A stretch of DNA of 45,101 bases from CAZJLN01 sp964540765 (GTDB lineage Bacteria; Chloroflexota; Anaerolineae; Anaerolineales; Anaerolineaceae), in assembly GCA_964540765.1 (NCBI GenBank), contig CAZINW010000016.1, positions 1-45,101 on the forward strand, in the 5' to 3' direction. Each line of letters begins with the position of its first letter. The stretch's first letter is position 1. This document shows positions 9,167 to 16,868 of the stretch, piece after piece. A model generated the notes under the pieces. That model worked only from the letters and a program-made list of their open reading frames with translations, was not told where the DNA came from and did no database searches. The translations under genes were made by a program, and so were the position numbers.

Positions 9167-9367
9167 ATGTTCAATTCAATTGATCTTGACGCGCTCCATT
9201 CATTGACAAATATCGGCACCATCGCATTGGGTGCCTTGGCAATCATCTTCGTGTTGCGCGGGGTATTTAAAGTGGCATGGAAAGTGATCAAACTTTTGTT
9301 GATCCTGCTGGGGATGCTGGTCATTGTGGGATACTTTGCCGGCTGGCTCAAAATCTCGATCATTTGA
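9167..9367 (+). CDS. Small two-helix membrane protein
   Basis: 66 residues. Two hydrophobic segments are visible (about 18-33 and 41-60), joined by a short basic hinge (FKVAWKVIK). The ATG lies three bases after the hutI stop, and GAGGT of the stop region serves as the ribosome-binding site, so translation is probably coupled. A strong shared terminator follows. I do not recognise the family, and the tie to hutI may be only positional. The coding call rests on the tight spacing, the ribosome-binding site and the coherent hydrophobic pattern. Confidence 0.7.
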   Translation: MFNSIDLDALHSLTNIGTIALGALAIIFVLRGVFKVAWKVIKLLLILLGMLVIVGYFAGWLKISII

Positions 9368-9400
9368 TCCAATCTTTATTTCCATAGTTTAACCCCCATG

Positions 9401-9437
9401 TAAAAACCCGGCTTTCTCCAAGAATCCCAGGTTTTTA
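9401..9437. terminator. Bidirectional terminator
   Basis: TAAAAACC-c-GG pairs with CC-a-GGTTTTTA across a short loop. The A-rich left arm and T-rich right arm give a U-tract in both directions. It lies between the small membrane protein (+) and the ATP-grasp ligase (-), which are convergent. Confidence 0.8.
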
Positions 9438-9446
9438 TTTTCCTTG

Positions 9447-10490
9447 TTATGCGTCCATCAACCTTGCAAAGATCGATGCCGGTAAGATTTGAGCCATTTG
9501 CAATGGGACTTGCATATCCCGCTTTCTGTTCTTAATAGCGCGCCCCATCCCTGCCATAATGATGGCATCGATGTACTGTTCAGAGTCAAGCGAGACCCCG
9601 CTTGCACAGACCTCAAACCATTTATCCGGCACCATTGGCAAGCCATTGATCTCAATGGCATACAATTTTTCATCAACCATGATCAGATCACAGCGTGAAT
9701 AATCACGCATATCCGCACTCTCAAACACCTTTTTGGCAAAATCAACTAATTTTTGAAATAGAAGTGGATCGCGTACTGGTATGGCCTGCGTCAGATGGTT
9801 ATCCTTATCCTGGGTGGTGACAATGCGAACTTCTTTCTTTTGCTTTAGTTTGATCTCAGCCGGCATTAAGAGCTTATTTTTGCCATTGCCGATCATTGCC
9901 ACCGTGTACTCATGCAAATTGTCGGCGTTCCCCAGAAATTTTTCGACCAAAATCGTTTTGTATTTTCGCAATAATTCACGCACTTTATTCTCCAAAGCAT
10001 TTTGATCGAAGACGATGGAGCTCTGATCCAATCCCCGGCTGTTGCCCTCCCGGTCGGGTTTGAGAATGTATGGGAAATCTGCAGCCTCAACGGCTGCTTC
10101 CAATCCCATAATGGATGAGCCTGACTTGTAAACTTTGAAAAACCTGGGGGTCGGCACATTATCCCTCTGCCATTTTTCTTTCAAGTCTATTTTTGAAAGC
10201 ACAAGCTCAAGCTTGTCTGGTGCAGACCCGATGTAGGATACCTGCAGTTCGTCCAGGAGCCTGTGGATACTAATCATCCCGCCATTTTCATCTTGAATGT
10301 AATAGTTTGCACAATAAATTAAATCTGGATGTTCAGATTGCAGGATGTTCAACAGCTCAGATTTTGTTTGAATGGCATAATAACGTCCATCCACACCCCC
10401 GCGCCTGATTGTGGTAAGCATTTCTTGAAATCTTTGAGAATCTTCCTGAATGCGACCCTCTTTGGGTCGATTAATAATGATAACTTTCAA
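9447..10490 (-). CDS. D-alanine-D-alanine ligase-like ATP-grasp protein
   Basis: 347 residues. The fold follows D-Ala-D-Ala ligases: an N-terminal Rossmann-like part (1-100), a central ATP-grasp lobe with FPYILKPDREGNSRG, and a C-terminal lobe with YSRCDLIMVD then AIEINGLP. In that block Glu280 and Asn282 match the Mg-binding pair of Ddl (E-x-N). True Ddl enzymes usually have NTLPG here and a distinct active-site loop. The segment VPDKWFEVC differs, so the ligated substrates may not be D-alanine. The start is TTG, set by AAAGGAG seven bases upstream. No cell-wall genes are adjacent. The likely role is an ATP-dependent carboxylate-amine ligase; the exact reaction is unknown. Confidence 0.82.
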   Translation of the reverse strand: MKVIIINRPKEGRIQEDSQRFQEMLTTIRRGGVDGRYYAIQTKSELLNILQSEHPDLIYCANYYIQDENGGMISIHRLLDELQVSYIGSAPDKLELVLSKIDLKEKWQRDNVPTPRFFKVYKSGSSIMGLEAAVEAADFPYILKPDREGNSRGLDQSSIVFDQNALENKVRELLRKYKTILVEKFLGNADNLHEYTVAMIGNGKNKLLMPAEIKLKQKKEVRIVTTQDKDNHLTQAIPVRDPLLFQKLVDFAKKVFESADMRDYSRCDLIMVDEKLYAIEINGLPMVPDKWFEVCASGVSLDSEQYIDAIIMAGMGRAIKNRKRDMQVPLQMAQILPASIFARLMDA

Positions 10491-10996
10491 TTCTTCACTC
10501 CTTTATAAACTATCATTTCCATCTTCTCCAATCCATTCCAGCACATCACTGGGCACGCATCTTTCAGGATGCTATAAGCAAACAAATAGTAGGAAAGACC
10601 GTTCAAATCAAAATGTAAGCAATATTCCTGACGAAAAGTCTTGCCCGATGGCATCTTGCGCGTTCAAAATTAAATAGCTACTAAAAGGTGCCACTCACAA
10701 GTAATTGTAAAAATGAATATCCAAGGCAGCTGGATACCACGCCATGCATTATGAGATCTGGCTGTTAGGAAAACATATTCTGGGTCAATCAATTGCTTTT
10801 ATAAATCTGCGCTAGGGGATATGTTTGACACACAAAACAGTCTGACCTGCGCCCCGGTTTGCAGCAGTTAACCGCTTGCCTACCGGGACAAATGAAATTT
10901 TACCACATAACCGGTTTGATCAACAGGCGCCCCGTAAGCCCAGCAAAAAATTGTTATAATGTAACCAACCAAAAAATCCAGATTGCGACGAGGTTG
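10491..10996. other. Intergenic spacer of about 500 bases
   Basis: This gap separates the divergent ATP-grasp and HD genes. The left edge carries the AAAGGAG ribosome-binding site of the TTG-started ligase. Near the right edge is an extended -10 box for the HD gene. In between I see no ORF with coding character, no repeat and no strong hairpin. An isolated TTGACA at 10825-10830 has no matching -10. Confidence 0.6.
10952..10960 (+). promoter_or_regulatory. Extended -10 promoter of the HD/ADP-ribosylglycohydrolase operon
   Basis: TGTTATAAT combines a perfect TATAAT (10955-10960) with the TG extension. No -35 hexamer is recognisable at 17 bp, as is common for extended -10 promoters. The first ATG is 36 bases downstream. 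Confidence 0.6.
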
Positions 10997-11641
10997 ATGA
11001 TGCCAACAATTGAACAAGCGCGCCAGTGGTATGACGATGCTGACCCGGTGCATGATTTTGAGCATGTGCTGCGGGTTTACCACATGGCTGAAAAGCTGGC
11101 AATCGCGGAAGACGCCGACCTGGAGATCGTGCGGGCGGCAGCGCTGCTGCATGACTCGGTGGGGAGCGCGCCAGGCGGCGAGGGCTCAGCCCGCACCGGG
11201 CATCACATTGCCTCGGCAGAGTTTGCCGCACAGGTTTTAAAGGAAGAAGGCTGGCAAGAAGAGCGTATCCAAGCGGTGCAGCACTGCATCCGGGCGCATC
11301 GCTTCCGCAGCAAAGGGGAGAAACCGCGCACACTGGAAGCAAAGGTGCTCTACGATGCAGACAAGCTGGACGTGTTGGGCGCCATCGGTGCCGCGCGCAC
11401 GATCGCTTATGCGGCGTTGGACGGGCAGCCATCCTACGCCGAGCCATCCGAACCCTTTCTTCAAACCGGGCAGAAGGAACCCGGCGAGGCGCACAGCTCG
11501 TATCATGAATACCTCTTCAAGCTGCGCAAGGTGAAAGACCTGATTTTCACTGCCAGTGGGAAGCAAATTGCCGGGGAGAGGGATGCCTTTTTGAAAGCAT
11601 TTTACGAACAACTGCAGGCGGAGTGCCGCGGGGAGAGATAA
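10997..11641 (+). CDS. HD domain phosphohydrolase
   Basis: 214 residues from the ATG preferred here. The HD superfamily metal ligands are visible: His23 (HDFEHVLRV), His52-Asp53 (ALLHDS) and Asp122 (YDADKLD). The arrangement resembles the YpgQ/YedJ-type small HD hydrolases, which act on nucleotides. An open frame extends about 46 codons upstream, but GACGAGG just before the tandem ATG codons and the extended -10 box inside that extension argue for this start. The next gene, an ADP-ribosylglycohydrolase, begins 13 bases after the stop. A joint role in handling nucleotide or ADP-ribose derivatives is plausible but unproven. Confidence 0.88.
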   Translation: MMPTIEQARQWYDDADPVHDFEHVLRVYHMAEKLAIAEDADLEIVRAAALLHDSVGSAPGGEGSARTGHHIASAEFAAQVLKEEGWQEERIQAVQHCIRAHRFRSKGEKPRTLEAKVLYDADKLDVLGAIGAARTIAYAALDGQPSYAEPSEPFLQTGQKEPGEAHSSYHEYLFKLRKVKDLIFTASGKQIAGERDAFLKAFYEQLQAECRGER

Positions 11642-11654
11642 TCAAAAGGAGGAA

Positions 11655-12425
11655 ATGATGCTGGGAGCGATCATTGGCGATATTGTAGGCTCTGTTTTTG
11701 AGTTCCATAACCACCGTTCCAAGGACTTCCCGCTTTTTTGTGACCAGTCGACCTTCACGGACGACAGCGTTTTAACTTTTGCCACAGCCAAGGTGCTGCT
11801 GGATGGCACGGATTACACAAAAACCTATCAGGATTTCTCTCATCGCTATGCAGGGCGGGGTTACGGAACTTATTTTTCCTTGTGGCTCAACATGAAGAAT
11901 CCTTTGCCCTACAACAGTTTGGGCAATGGCTCTGCCATGCGCGTCAGCCCGGTGGGGTTTGCCTTCGAGAGCGCAGAGGAGACCCTGGCAGAAGCCAGGC
12001 GCAGCGCTGAGGTGACGCATAACCACCCCGAAGGCGTGAAAGGCGCACAAGCCACCGCACTGGCAATTTTCATGGCGCGCAAAGGCAGCAGCCAGGTGGA
12101 AATCAAGAGCGAAATCTCGTCCCGCTTTGATTATAAGTTGACGCGTCCTCTGGACGAGATCCGCTTGGTGAACCGTTTTGATGAGACCTGCCAGGGGTCT
12201 GTGCCTGAGGCGATCAGTGCCTTTCTGGAGTCAGCCAGCTTCGAGGATGCCATCCGCCTTGCCATCTCCATCGGCGGGGACAGCGATACGATTGCCTGCA
12301 TTGCCGGGGGAATTGCACAGGCATTCTACGGCACGATCCCTGCCTGGATCGCCAGCGAGGCCAAGATGCGCCTGCCGCTTGAGTTCCTGCAGATTCTGGA
12401 ATGCTTCGAGGGGCAGTATTTCTAA
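11655..12425 (+). CDS. ADP-ribosylglycohydrolase (DraG/ARH family)
   Basis: 256 residues. Members remove ADP-ribose from proteins or small molecules using two Mg ions. The N-terminal GAIIGDIVGS and the metal motif TDD (Thr35, Asp36, Asp37) are present. So is the C-terminal partner GGDSDTIACIAGG with Asp209 and Asp211, giving a complete binuclear site. AAAGGAGG precedes the ATG at ideal spacing. No DraT or other ADP-ribosyltransferase and no nitrogenase gene is nearby, so a nitrogenase role is unlikely from this context. It forms an operon with the upstream HD hydrolase and is convergent with the hydrogenase genes. Confidence 0.92.
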   Translation: MMLGAIIGDIVGSVFEFHNHRSKDFPLFCDQSTFTDDSVLTFATAKVLLDGTDYTKTYQDFSHRYAGRGYGTYFSLWLNMKNPLPYNSLGNGSAMRVSPVGFAFESAEETLAEARRSAEVTHNHPEGVKGAQATALAIFMARKGSSQVEIKSEISSRFDYKLTRPLDEIRLVNRFDETCQGSVPEAISAFLESASFEDAIRLAISIGGDSDTIACIAGGIAQAFYGTIPAWIASEAKMRLPLEFLQILECFEGQYF

Positions 12426-12442
12426 AAAAGAACAAAATATTT

Positions 12443-12473
12443 TTCTCTGTGTCTTGGCGGGCTTTGCGCGAGG
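12443..12473 (-). repeat. Dispersed CACAGAG-type relic, copy 1
   Basis: On the minus strand this reads CTCGCGCAAAG, then CCGCCAAG, then ACACAGAGAAA. It resembles the segments at 22601-22633 and 39743-39766. These short degenerate sequences occur between genes and look like relics of a dispersed repeat. Confidence 0.4.
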
Positions 12474-12517
12474 TTAGTTCTTTGTACCCTTAGGGCACTT
12501 TGCACGAGAAAACTTTT

Positions 12518-13831
12518 TCACTGCGTGGCGCAGGCAATGCAGGGGTCAAAGGCACGCACGACCCTGCCAACCGCCTTCTCCAGCTCCAGGTTGATCCCTT
12601 GGGGGCTGATATAGCGTTTGCCAGCCACTCTCAAAGCCCGCTCAATGGCGCGCATGTTATGCACGGTGGGAATGATGAACTGTGCGTTCGCAATGAGACC
12701 ATTCTCAACCACGTAGCGGTGGATCAGCGGTCCGCGAGGGGCTTCCACGAGCCCATAGCCAATGCCATCCCGGGGCGTATACCCCACATCCGTATCCATG
12801 TAATTCAGGTCTTCTGAGAGCATCTCAATGGCGCGCTCCATGGCATAGACCAACTCAATGCCACGACAGAGGTCAAAGAGCAGGATGGGGTGAGCCGGCT
12901 TGCCAAAGGTATGCGTGAAGCGCTGCAGGTATTCATCCGCCCGGGGGGTCCCCATCGAAGCGGTCAGATTGATGCGTGCCAGACTGTTGGCTCTCATGAT
13001 CTGCCCCTGGTAGCTGGTACGACCGGCGTAGGAATAATCCATCTCCTCAAACTCGAGGTAAGTCTCAAATTGGGAAGGGAGAAAAGCCGCCCTTTCGCTG
13101 CCATCCGGACCCATGACGCGCAGGCGATTGCTGTTCAGCCTTGGTTTGGTCGCCTCTGTTGAGGAAAGATAATAAGTGGGCTCATCATCGCCCCAGGTGC
13201 CAATGCGCTCACGCATTGCCATGGACATCTCCCAATACTCATCAAAGAGCTCGCATGCCACCGGCAGCATCTCTTCAAGCTGCGCCAACATGGGGGCGGC
13301 TGCTTCGCGTGTGATCCCGCTGGTCACCCCACCGATATGAGCTTTAATCGGATGAATGAACTGACCGCCTGCCAGGGTGATCAGGTCTGTACCGATCTTG
13401 CGAACCTTCAATGCACGCTGAGCAATGGAAAATTGCCTTTCCTTGTTGGCTTCGGTTTCATCCATATGGAAGAGGCTCTCTGCATTGACCCGGTCCGGCA
13501 TAGTGAAGACGAAGAGTGAGGTTGCCTGGTTCTGGATGAGCTGCCCCAACAGCAACACCTCGCGGATATCATTGGCAAGGGGAGGCGGGACAACACCAAA
13601 AACAGCTTCGAGCGCCTTAACGGATGCCACATGATGGGCTGTGGAACAGACGCCGCAGATACGCGGCACGATCACCGGCATCTGCTCGGCAGGTGTCCCC
13701 TGCACAAAGTAACTGAAACCACGCAGCTCAACAGCCTGGAACTGGGCAGCCAGTACATTGCCGGCTTCCACCTCCATCACTACACGGGCATGTCCCTCAA
13801 TACGGCTGAGCGGAAAGGTTAATGTTGTCAT
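12518..13831 (-). CDS. [NiFe] hydrogenase large subunit, group 3-like
   Basis: 437 residues. It carries the Ni-Fe active site for H2 oxidation or formation. L1 is RIEGHARV (10-17). L2 is RICGVCSTAHH with Cys59 and Cys62. L5 is DPCIACATQ at the very C-terminus with Cys431 and Cys434. Overall the sequence resembles cytoplasmic group 3 enzymes such as MvhA. Two features are odd. The protein ends right after L5, with no extension for a maturation protease to cleave. The His or Arg normally closing L5 is Gln437. The start codon shares one base with the small-subunit stop (TAATG), which implies coupled translation. No maturation (hyp) genes and no diaphorase or heterodisulfide reductase partner lie nearby. 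Confidence 0.92.
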   Translation of the reverse strand: MTTLTFPLSRIEGHARVVMEVEAGNVLAAQFQAVELRGFSYFVQGTPAEQMPVIVPRICGVCSTAHHVASVKALEAVFGVVPPPLANDIREVLLLGQLIQNQATSLFVFTMPDRVNAESLFHMDETEANKERQFSIAQRALKVRKIGTDLITLAGGQFIHPIKAHIGGVTSGITREAAAPMLAQLEEMLPVACELFDEYWEMSMAMRERIGTWGDDEPTYYLSSTEATKPRLNSNRLRVMGPDGSERAAFLPSQFETYLEFEEMDYSYAGRTSYQGQIMRANSLARINLTASMGTPRADEYLQRFTHTFGKPAHPILLFDLCRGIELVYAMERAIEMLSEDLNYMDTDVGYTPRDGIGYGLVEAPRGPLIHRYVVENGLIANAQFIIPTVHNMRAIERALRVAGKRYISPQGINLELEKAVGRVVRAFDPCIACATQ

Positions 13832-14703
13832 TAGAGCACCTTATCCTTGCTGCGAATACGGCGATGACCGCCTGCATAATCCGAAAATTGGAAGAGGAAC
13901 ATTGACAACTGCGGGGAACGCAGGGCTTCGTTGACCTCTTCGGACGGGATATTCGTCATGCGTTCAAACACACGCTGGATATTCCCCAGCCAGACAGTGG
14001 ACTCTTTTTCAATAAAGGCATTGGAAGGCCCGCGGCAGCCCACGCAGGGATGACCTGCTCTTGTGCAAGGTGCCCGACAGCCACCGCGCGTGGAAGTGCC
14101 CACACACAAATACCCCTGGTTGACCAGGCAGATACCCGGCAGTTCCTTGCCCTGTTGGAAACCGGTAATATGCTCAGGGCGCATGTCGTTGAGCTTGTGG
14201 CGACCGCATTCCCCGCATACAATGCTGGATGCCTTAAATCCCTGCGGGTCAAGCAGGGCAGCCATGAAGAGCTCCGACGTGGGCGGGCAGCCCGGCAGGT
14301 ACATATCCACGTCCACAAAGGCGTCCACTGGATGCGTTTTGGCGAGCAGACGCGGCAGGTGCAATCGGCTGGCATGAGAGAGAAAAATCTCGCGCACATC
14401 ATCGCGATCACCCAGATTGACGACCCCGCCAGAGATGGCACAGGTGCCTACGGCAATCACCCTGCCAACATTGCGGACAGCCCGCTGCAGGTTATAGGCA
14501 TCCTCATCATTGCGCACACCGCCCGAAACAAGCAGCACTTCCACATCATCAGGAAAGCGGTGGGTGGTGACCACCAGGGGCATGTAGACCAGGCGAAATT
14601 TATCGTACCATTCGCTGGCATTGAGCAGGGATACTTCACAGCCGGCACAACCTGAAAGTTGTAAAACTGCAAATTGAGGAAGTTTGGGGGGTTCGCCTTC
14701 CAT
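13831..14703 (-). CDS. [NiFe] hydrogenase small subunit, group 3-like
   Basis: 290 residues from the chosen ATG. It relays electrons from the Ni-Fe site through iron-sulfur clusters. The proximal-cluster motif SGCAGCEVS has Cys19 and Cys22, followed by GTCA and PGCPP. Further Cys groups (CGECG, CLVNQGYLC, GGCRAPC, HPCVGCRGP) provide enough ligands for additional clusters. There is no twin-arginine signal, so the enzyme is cytoplasmic. The frame is open 20 codons further upstream, but AAAAGGAG eight bases before this ATG decides the start. A TATAAT lies 40 bases upstream inside an array of DnaA-box-like 9-mers. It resembles MvhG/HoxY-type subunits. Confidence 0.9.
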   Translation of the reverse strand: MEGEPPKLPQFAVLQLSGCAGCEVSLLNASEWYDKFRLVYMPLVVTTHRFPDDVEVLLVSGGVRNDEDAYNLQRAVRNVGRVIAVGTCAISGGVVNLGDRDDVREIFLSHASRLHLPRLLAKTHPVDAFVDVDMYLPGCPPTSELFMAALLDPQGFKASSIVCGECGRHKLNDMRPEHITGFQQGKELPGICLVNQGYLCVGTSTRGGCRAPCTRAGHPCVGCRGPSNAFIEKESTVWLGNIQRVFERMTNIPSEEVNEALRSPQLSMFLFQFSDYAGGHRRIRSKDKVL

Positions 14704-14713
14704 GCAGCACTCC

Positions 14714-14797
14714 TTTTCCACAGAAAGTGATATCTTACTCACAATTATATCGAACTTATCCACATTGATCGTGGCAGTTATTCACAGGTTATCTACA
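14714..14797. promoter_or_regulatory. Phased array of five DnaA-box-like 9-mers over the hydrogenase promoter
   Basis: Five same-orientation 9-mers close to the DnaA box are seen: TTTTCCACA (14714), TTACTCACA (14735), TTATCCACA (14756, exact consensus), TTATTCACA (14778) and TTATCTACA (14789). Their starts are 21, 21, 22 and 11 bp apart, whole turns of the helix. A minus-strand -10 TATAAT (14749-14744) lies between the second and third boxes, and the first box overlaps the ribosome-binding site. Bound DnaA would therefore sit across the promoter of the hydrogenase operon. Control by DnaA is inferred from position. Confidence 0.65.
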
Positions 14798-14813
14798 CTT
14801 GCATGCAAGAAAA

Positions 14814-15887
14814 TCAGCAATCTCCATCGCACATCTTCATGGGAATCTCATTTCCATTGCTGTCAAGAAACCGAAAAGTGGAAAAACGATCTTCAACCAT
14901 GGGGAAGTACCCATAAGAAAACACATACTCTCCTATGGTCTGAATCGGTAACATGTCGCTGTTCGAGACGACCCGATTGACTTCAACTCCAGGGTGAGCA
15001 GCGATGAAATAATTCATATTCTTGTCAAAAGCGATGCCGCTCACGGAATATTTGCTGTCTGGCAATCTGAAAGGATCTGACTTGGAGAACAAGACATAAC
15101 GGTTAAAGTAAATTTGACGATAGTTTACCAGAAATTGGGTGCCATCCGCTTTTTCTGCCAGGCTGAACAGGTATTCGCCAAACTGCACCTGACCAAGAAT
15201 TCTTTCCTGGGCAGCACTGGAAACTTGCTGAATCTGTGCCTTAGTCTGGGTCTGCTCAATGATCTTGGCAGCATAAAGACCAAAAAACGCGCTGGCAGCC
15301 AGAATTGCAAAAACAAGGATGGACAGGATCTGTTTCGGCCGACCAGAATTAAAGCGTTGCTTAATCCATACTTGAATCGCCGGAATCCGTGCAAGCAGGC
15401 TAAATATCCCAAAACCAATCAGCGCTCCCAAGGTATTAAGGATCAAGTCATCTACATCGAAGATGCGAAATTTCATCAGGAACTGTACGATCTCGATCAG
15501 GAAAGATACCCAAAAAGCCAACAGTAGCATTGGCAGAAACTTTCGCATTTTGGGGAAGAGCAAGGGTACAAATATGCCCAGAGGTAACAGCATGACCAAG
15601 TTACCTGCCACATTGCGAATCACTCCTGGCGCGGTAAGATGCGAGAGCATGTGAAAGGTTTCCTGAAACGGCACGAGGTTGGATTCCATCGGGTCAAAAT
15701 TGTATAAGACGACTGCCAGTGGAAAAAACGTGAGGTAAAATACACCACATAGGTAGGCGAATAACAGGATTACCACCAGCTCACGCCAGATTGAAGAGAT
15801 TCCATTCCTGGCGATTCGAATCGCTCGGAAAATGATAAACGCGATGGTTAAGACAAGAAAGACAGGTAGCGGGTGAATTTCTATCAT
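14814..15887 (-). CDS. VanZ-like membrane protein
   Basis: 357 residues. The VanZ domain is recognisable in NVAGNLVMLLPLGIF, then a Glu-Gln pair in IEIVQF, then FDVDDLILNTLGALIG. VanZ-family proteins have a poorly defined role, originally noted in low-level teicoplanin resistance. Transmembrane segments occur at about 8-26, 36-58, 95-112, 118-138, 150-170 and 190-208. A soluble C-terminal part of about 150 residues follows; it is longer than in minimal VanZ proteins and of unknown role. AAAGGAAAAG precedes the ATG. The hydrogenase operon follows 110 bases downstream but has its own promoter-like site. Confidence 0.85.
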   Translation of the reverse strand: MIEIHPLPVFLVLTIAFIIFRAIRIARNGISSIWRELVVILLFAYLCGVFYLTFFPLAVVLYNFDPMESNLVPFQETFHMLSHLTAPGVIRNVAGNLVMLLPLGIFVPLLFPKMRKFLPMLLLAFWVSFLIEIVQFLMKFRIFDVDDLILNTLGALIGFGIFSLLARIPAIQVWIKQRFNSGRPKQILSILVFAILAASAFFGLYAAKIIEQTQTKAQIQQVSSAAQERILGQVQFGEYLFSLAEKADGTQFLVNYRQIYFNRYVLFSKSDPFRLPDSKYSVSGIAFDKNMNYFIAAHPGVEVNRVVSNSDMLPIQTIGEYVFSYGYFPMVEDRFSTFRFLDSNGNEIPMKMCDGDC

Positions 15888-16053
15888 AACTTGAACTTTT
15901 CCTTTCGTTTCAACGCTTCCAAACCATTATAGCCGAGTTGAGAGATTCGATTAATCGGTAGCTGCACCCTCCGGATATTGGGGTACTGGAAGCGAATTCC
16001 TTCATTGGCAAGATTAACGTGTTAGAATCTGGAAAACCTTTTTGAGAGAAACC

Positions 16054-16839
16054 ATGCAACCAACACTTCCTCTTATTATTGAATGCGCAAAAACCGCTGG
16101 CGCCATGCTGCGCAAAATGCAATACCAAGACCTGGAAATTCAACATAAAGGTCGCACTGACCTGGTCACCGCAGCGGACAAAGCCTCGGAAGTCTACCTG
16201 CTGGGTGAGATCCAGCGCAATTTCCCCTCGCACAGCATCATCGCCGAAGAAAGTGGCAACCACCAGGGAGACCCCGCCCATCAATGGTTTGTGGACCCAC
16301 TGGACGGCACGCTTAATTACGCCCATGGGTTGCCCTTCTACTCAGTCTCGATTGGTTATGCCCATAACGGCAGGTTGGAACTCGGGGTGGTTTACGACCC
16401 AAGCCTGGACGAGTGCTTTTCTGTCCAATGCGGGCAAGGCACCCATTTGAACGGGCAGGTCATCCGGATTTCCAAAACCAATACTCTGATTGATGCACTC
16501 TTGGCAACTGGTTTTCGCGCAGCACTCATTGATACTTCCCGGTCGAATTTCAATAATTTTCTACGCTTTTCCAGGTTAACCCAAGGGGTACGGCGCTTTG
16601 GCTCAGCCGCGCTCAACCTGGCATACGTGGCAGCCGGTCGGCTGGATGGTTTTTGGGATGTCTCCCTGAGCCAATGGGATGTGGCAGCCGGTGCCCTCCT
16701 GGTACAGGAGGCTGGGGGCATTGTGACAAAGATGTATGGAGAGCCCGAAGTGATGAGCGAACCGGTCAGCATTCTGGCGGCAAATCCGGTCATGCATGAG
16801 ATGATGTTGAAAGAACTGCTTAAGCAAAGGCAGGAGTAA
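16054..16839 (+). CDS. Inositol monophosphatase family protein
   Basis: 261 residues. Li-sensitive, Mg-dependent phosphatases of this family hydrolyse inositol phosphates, 3'-phosphoadenosine phosphate or fructose-1,6-bisphosphate. The metal sites are complete: Glu65-Glu66 (IIAEESG), DPLDGT at 81-86, and WDVAAG beginning at Trp208. The substrate cannot be fixed from the sequence. A TTG 12 bases upstream is in frame, but the ATG starting MQPTLPL follows a GAGAG purine run and is the better start. The gene is divergent from the VanZ-like gene and convergent with holA. Confidence 0.92.
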   Translation: MQPTLPLIIECAKTAGAMLRKMQYQDLEIQHKGRTDLVTAADKASEVYLLGEIQRNFPSHSIIAEESGNHQGDPAHQWFVDPLDGTLNYAHGLPFYSVSIGYAHNGRLELGVVYDPSLDECFSVQCGQGTHLNGQVIRISKTNTLIDALLATGFRAALIDTSRSNFNNFLRFSRLTQGVRRFGSAALNLAYVAAGRLDGFWDVSLSQWDVAAGALLVQEAGGIVTKMYGEPEVMSEPVSILAANPVMHEMMLKELLKQRQE

Positions 16840-16868
16840 GGGTAATAGAAGGGGTTGTCTTTTTTTAC

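Noticed and set aside
10859..10996. Longer N-terminus for the HD hydrolase
   Set aside because: The extra 46 codons contain the extended -10 box and have no family similarity; GACGAGG supports the ATG at 10997.
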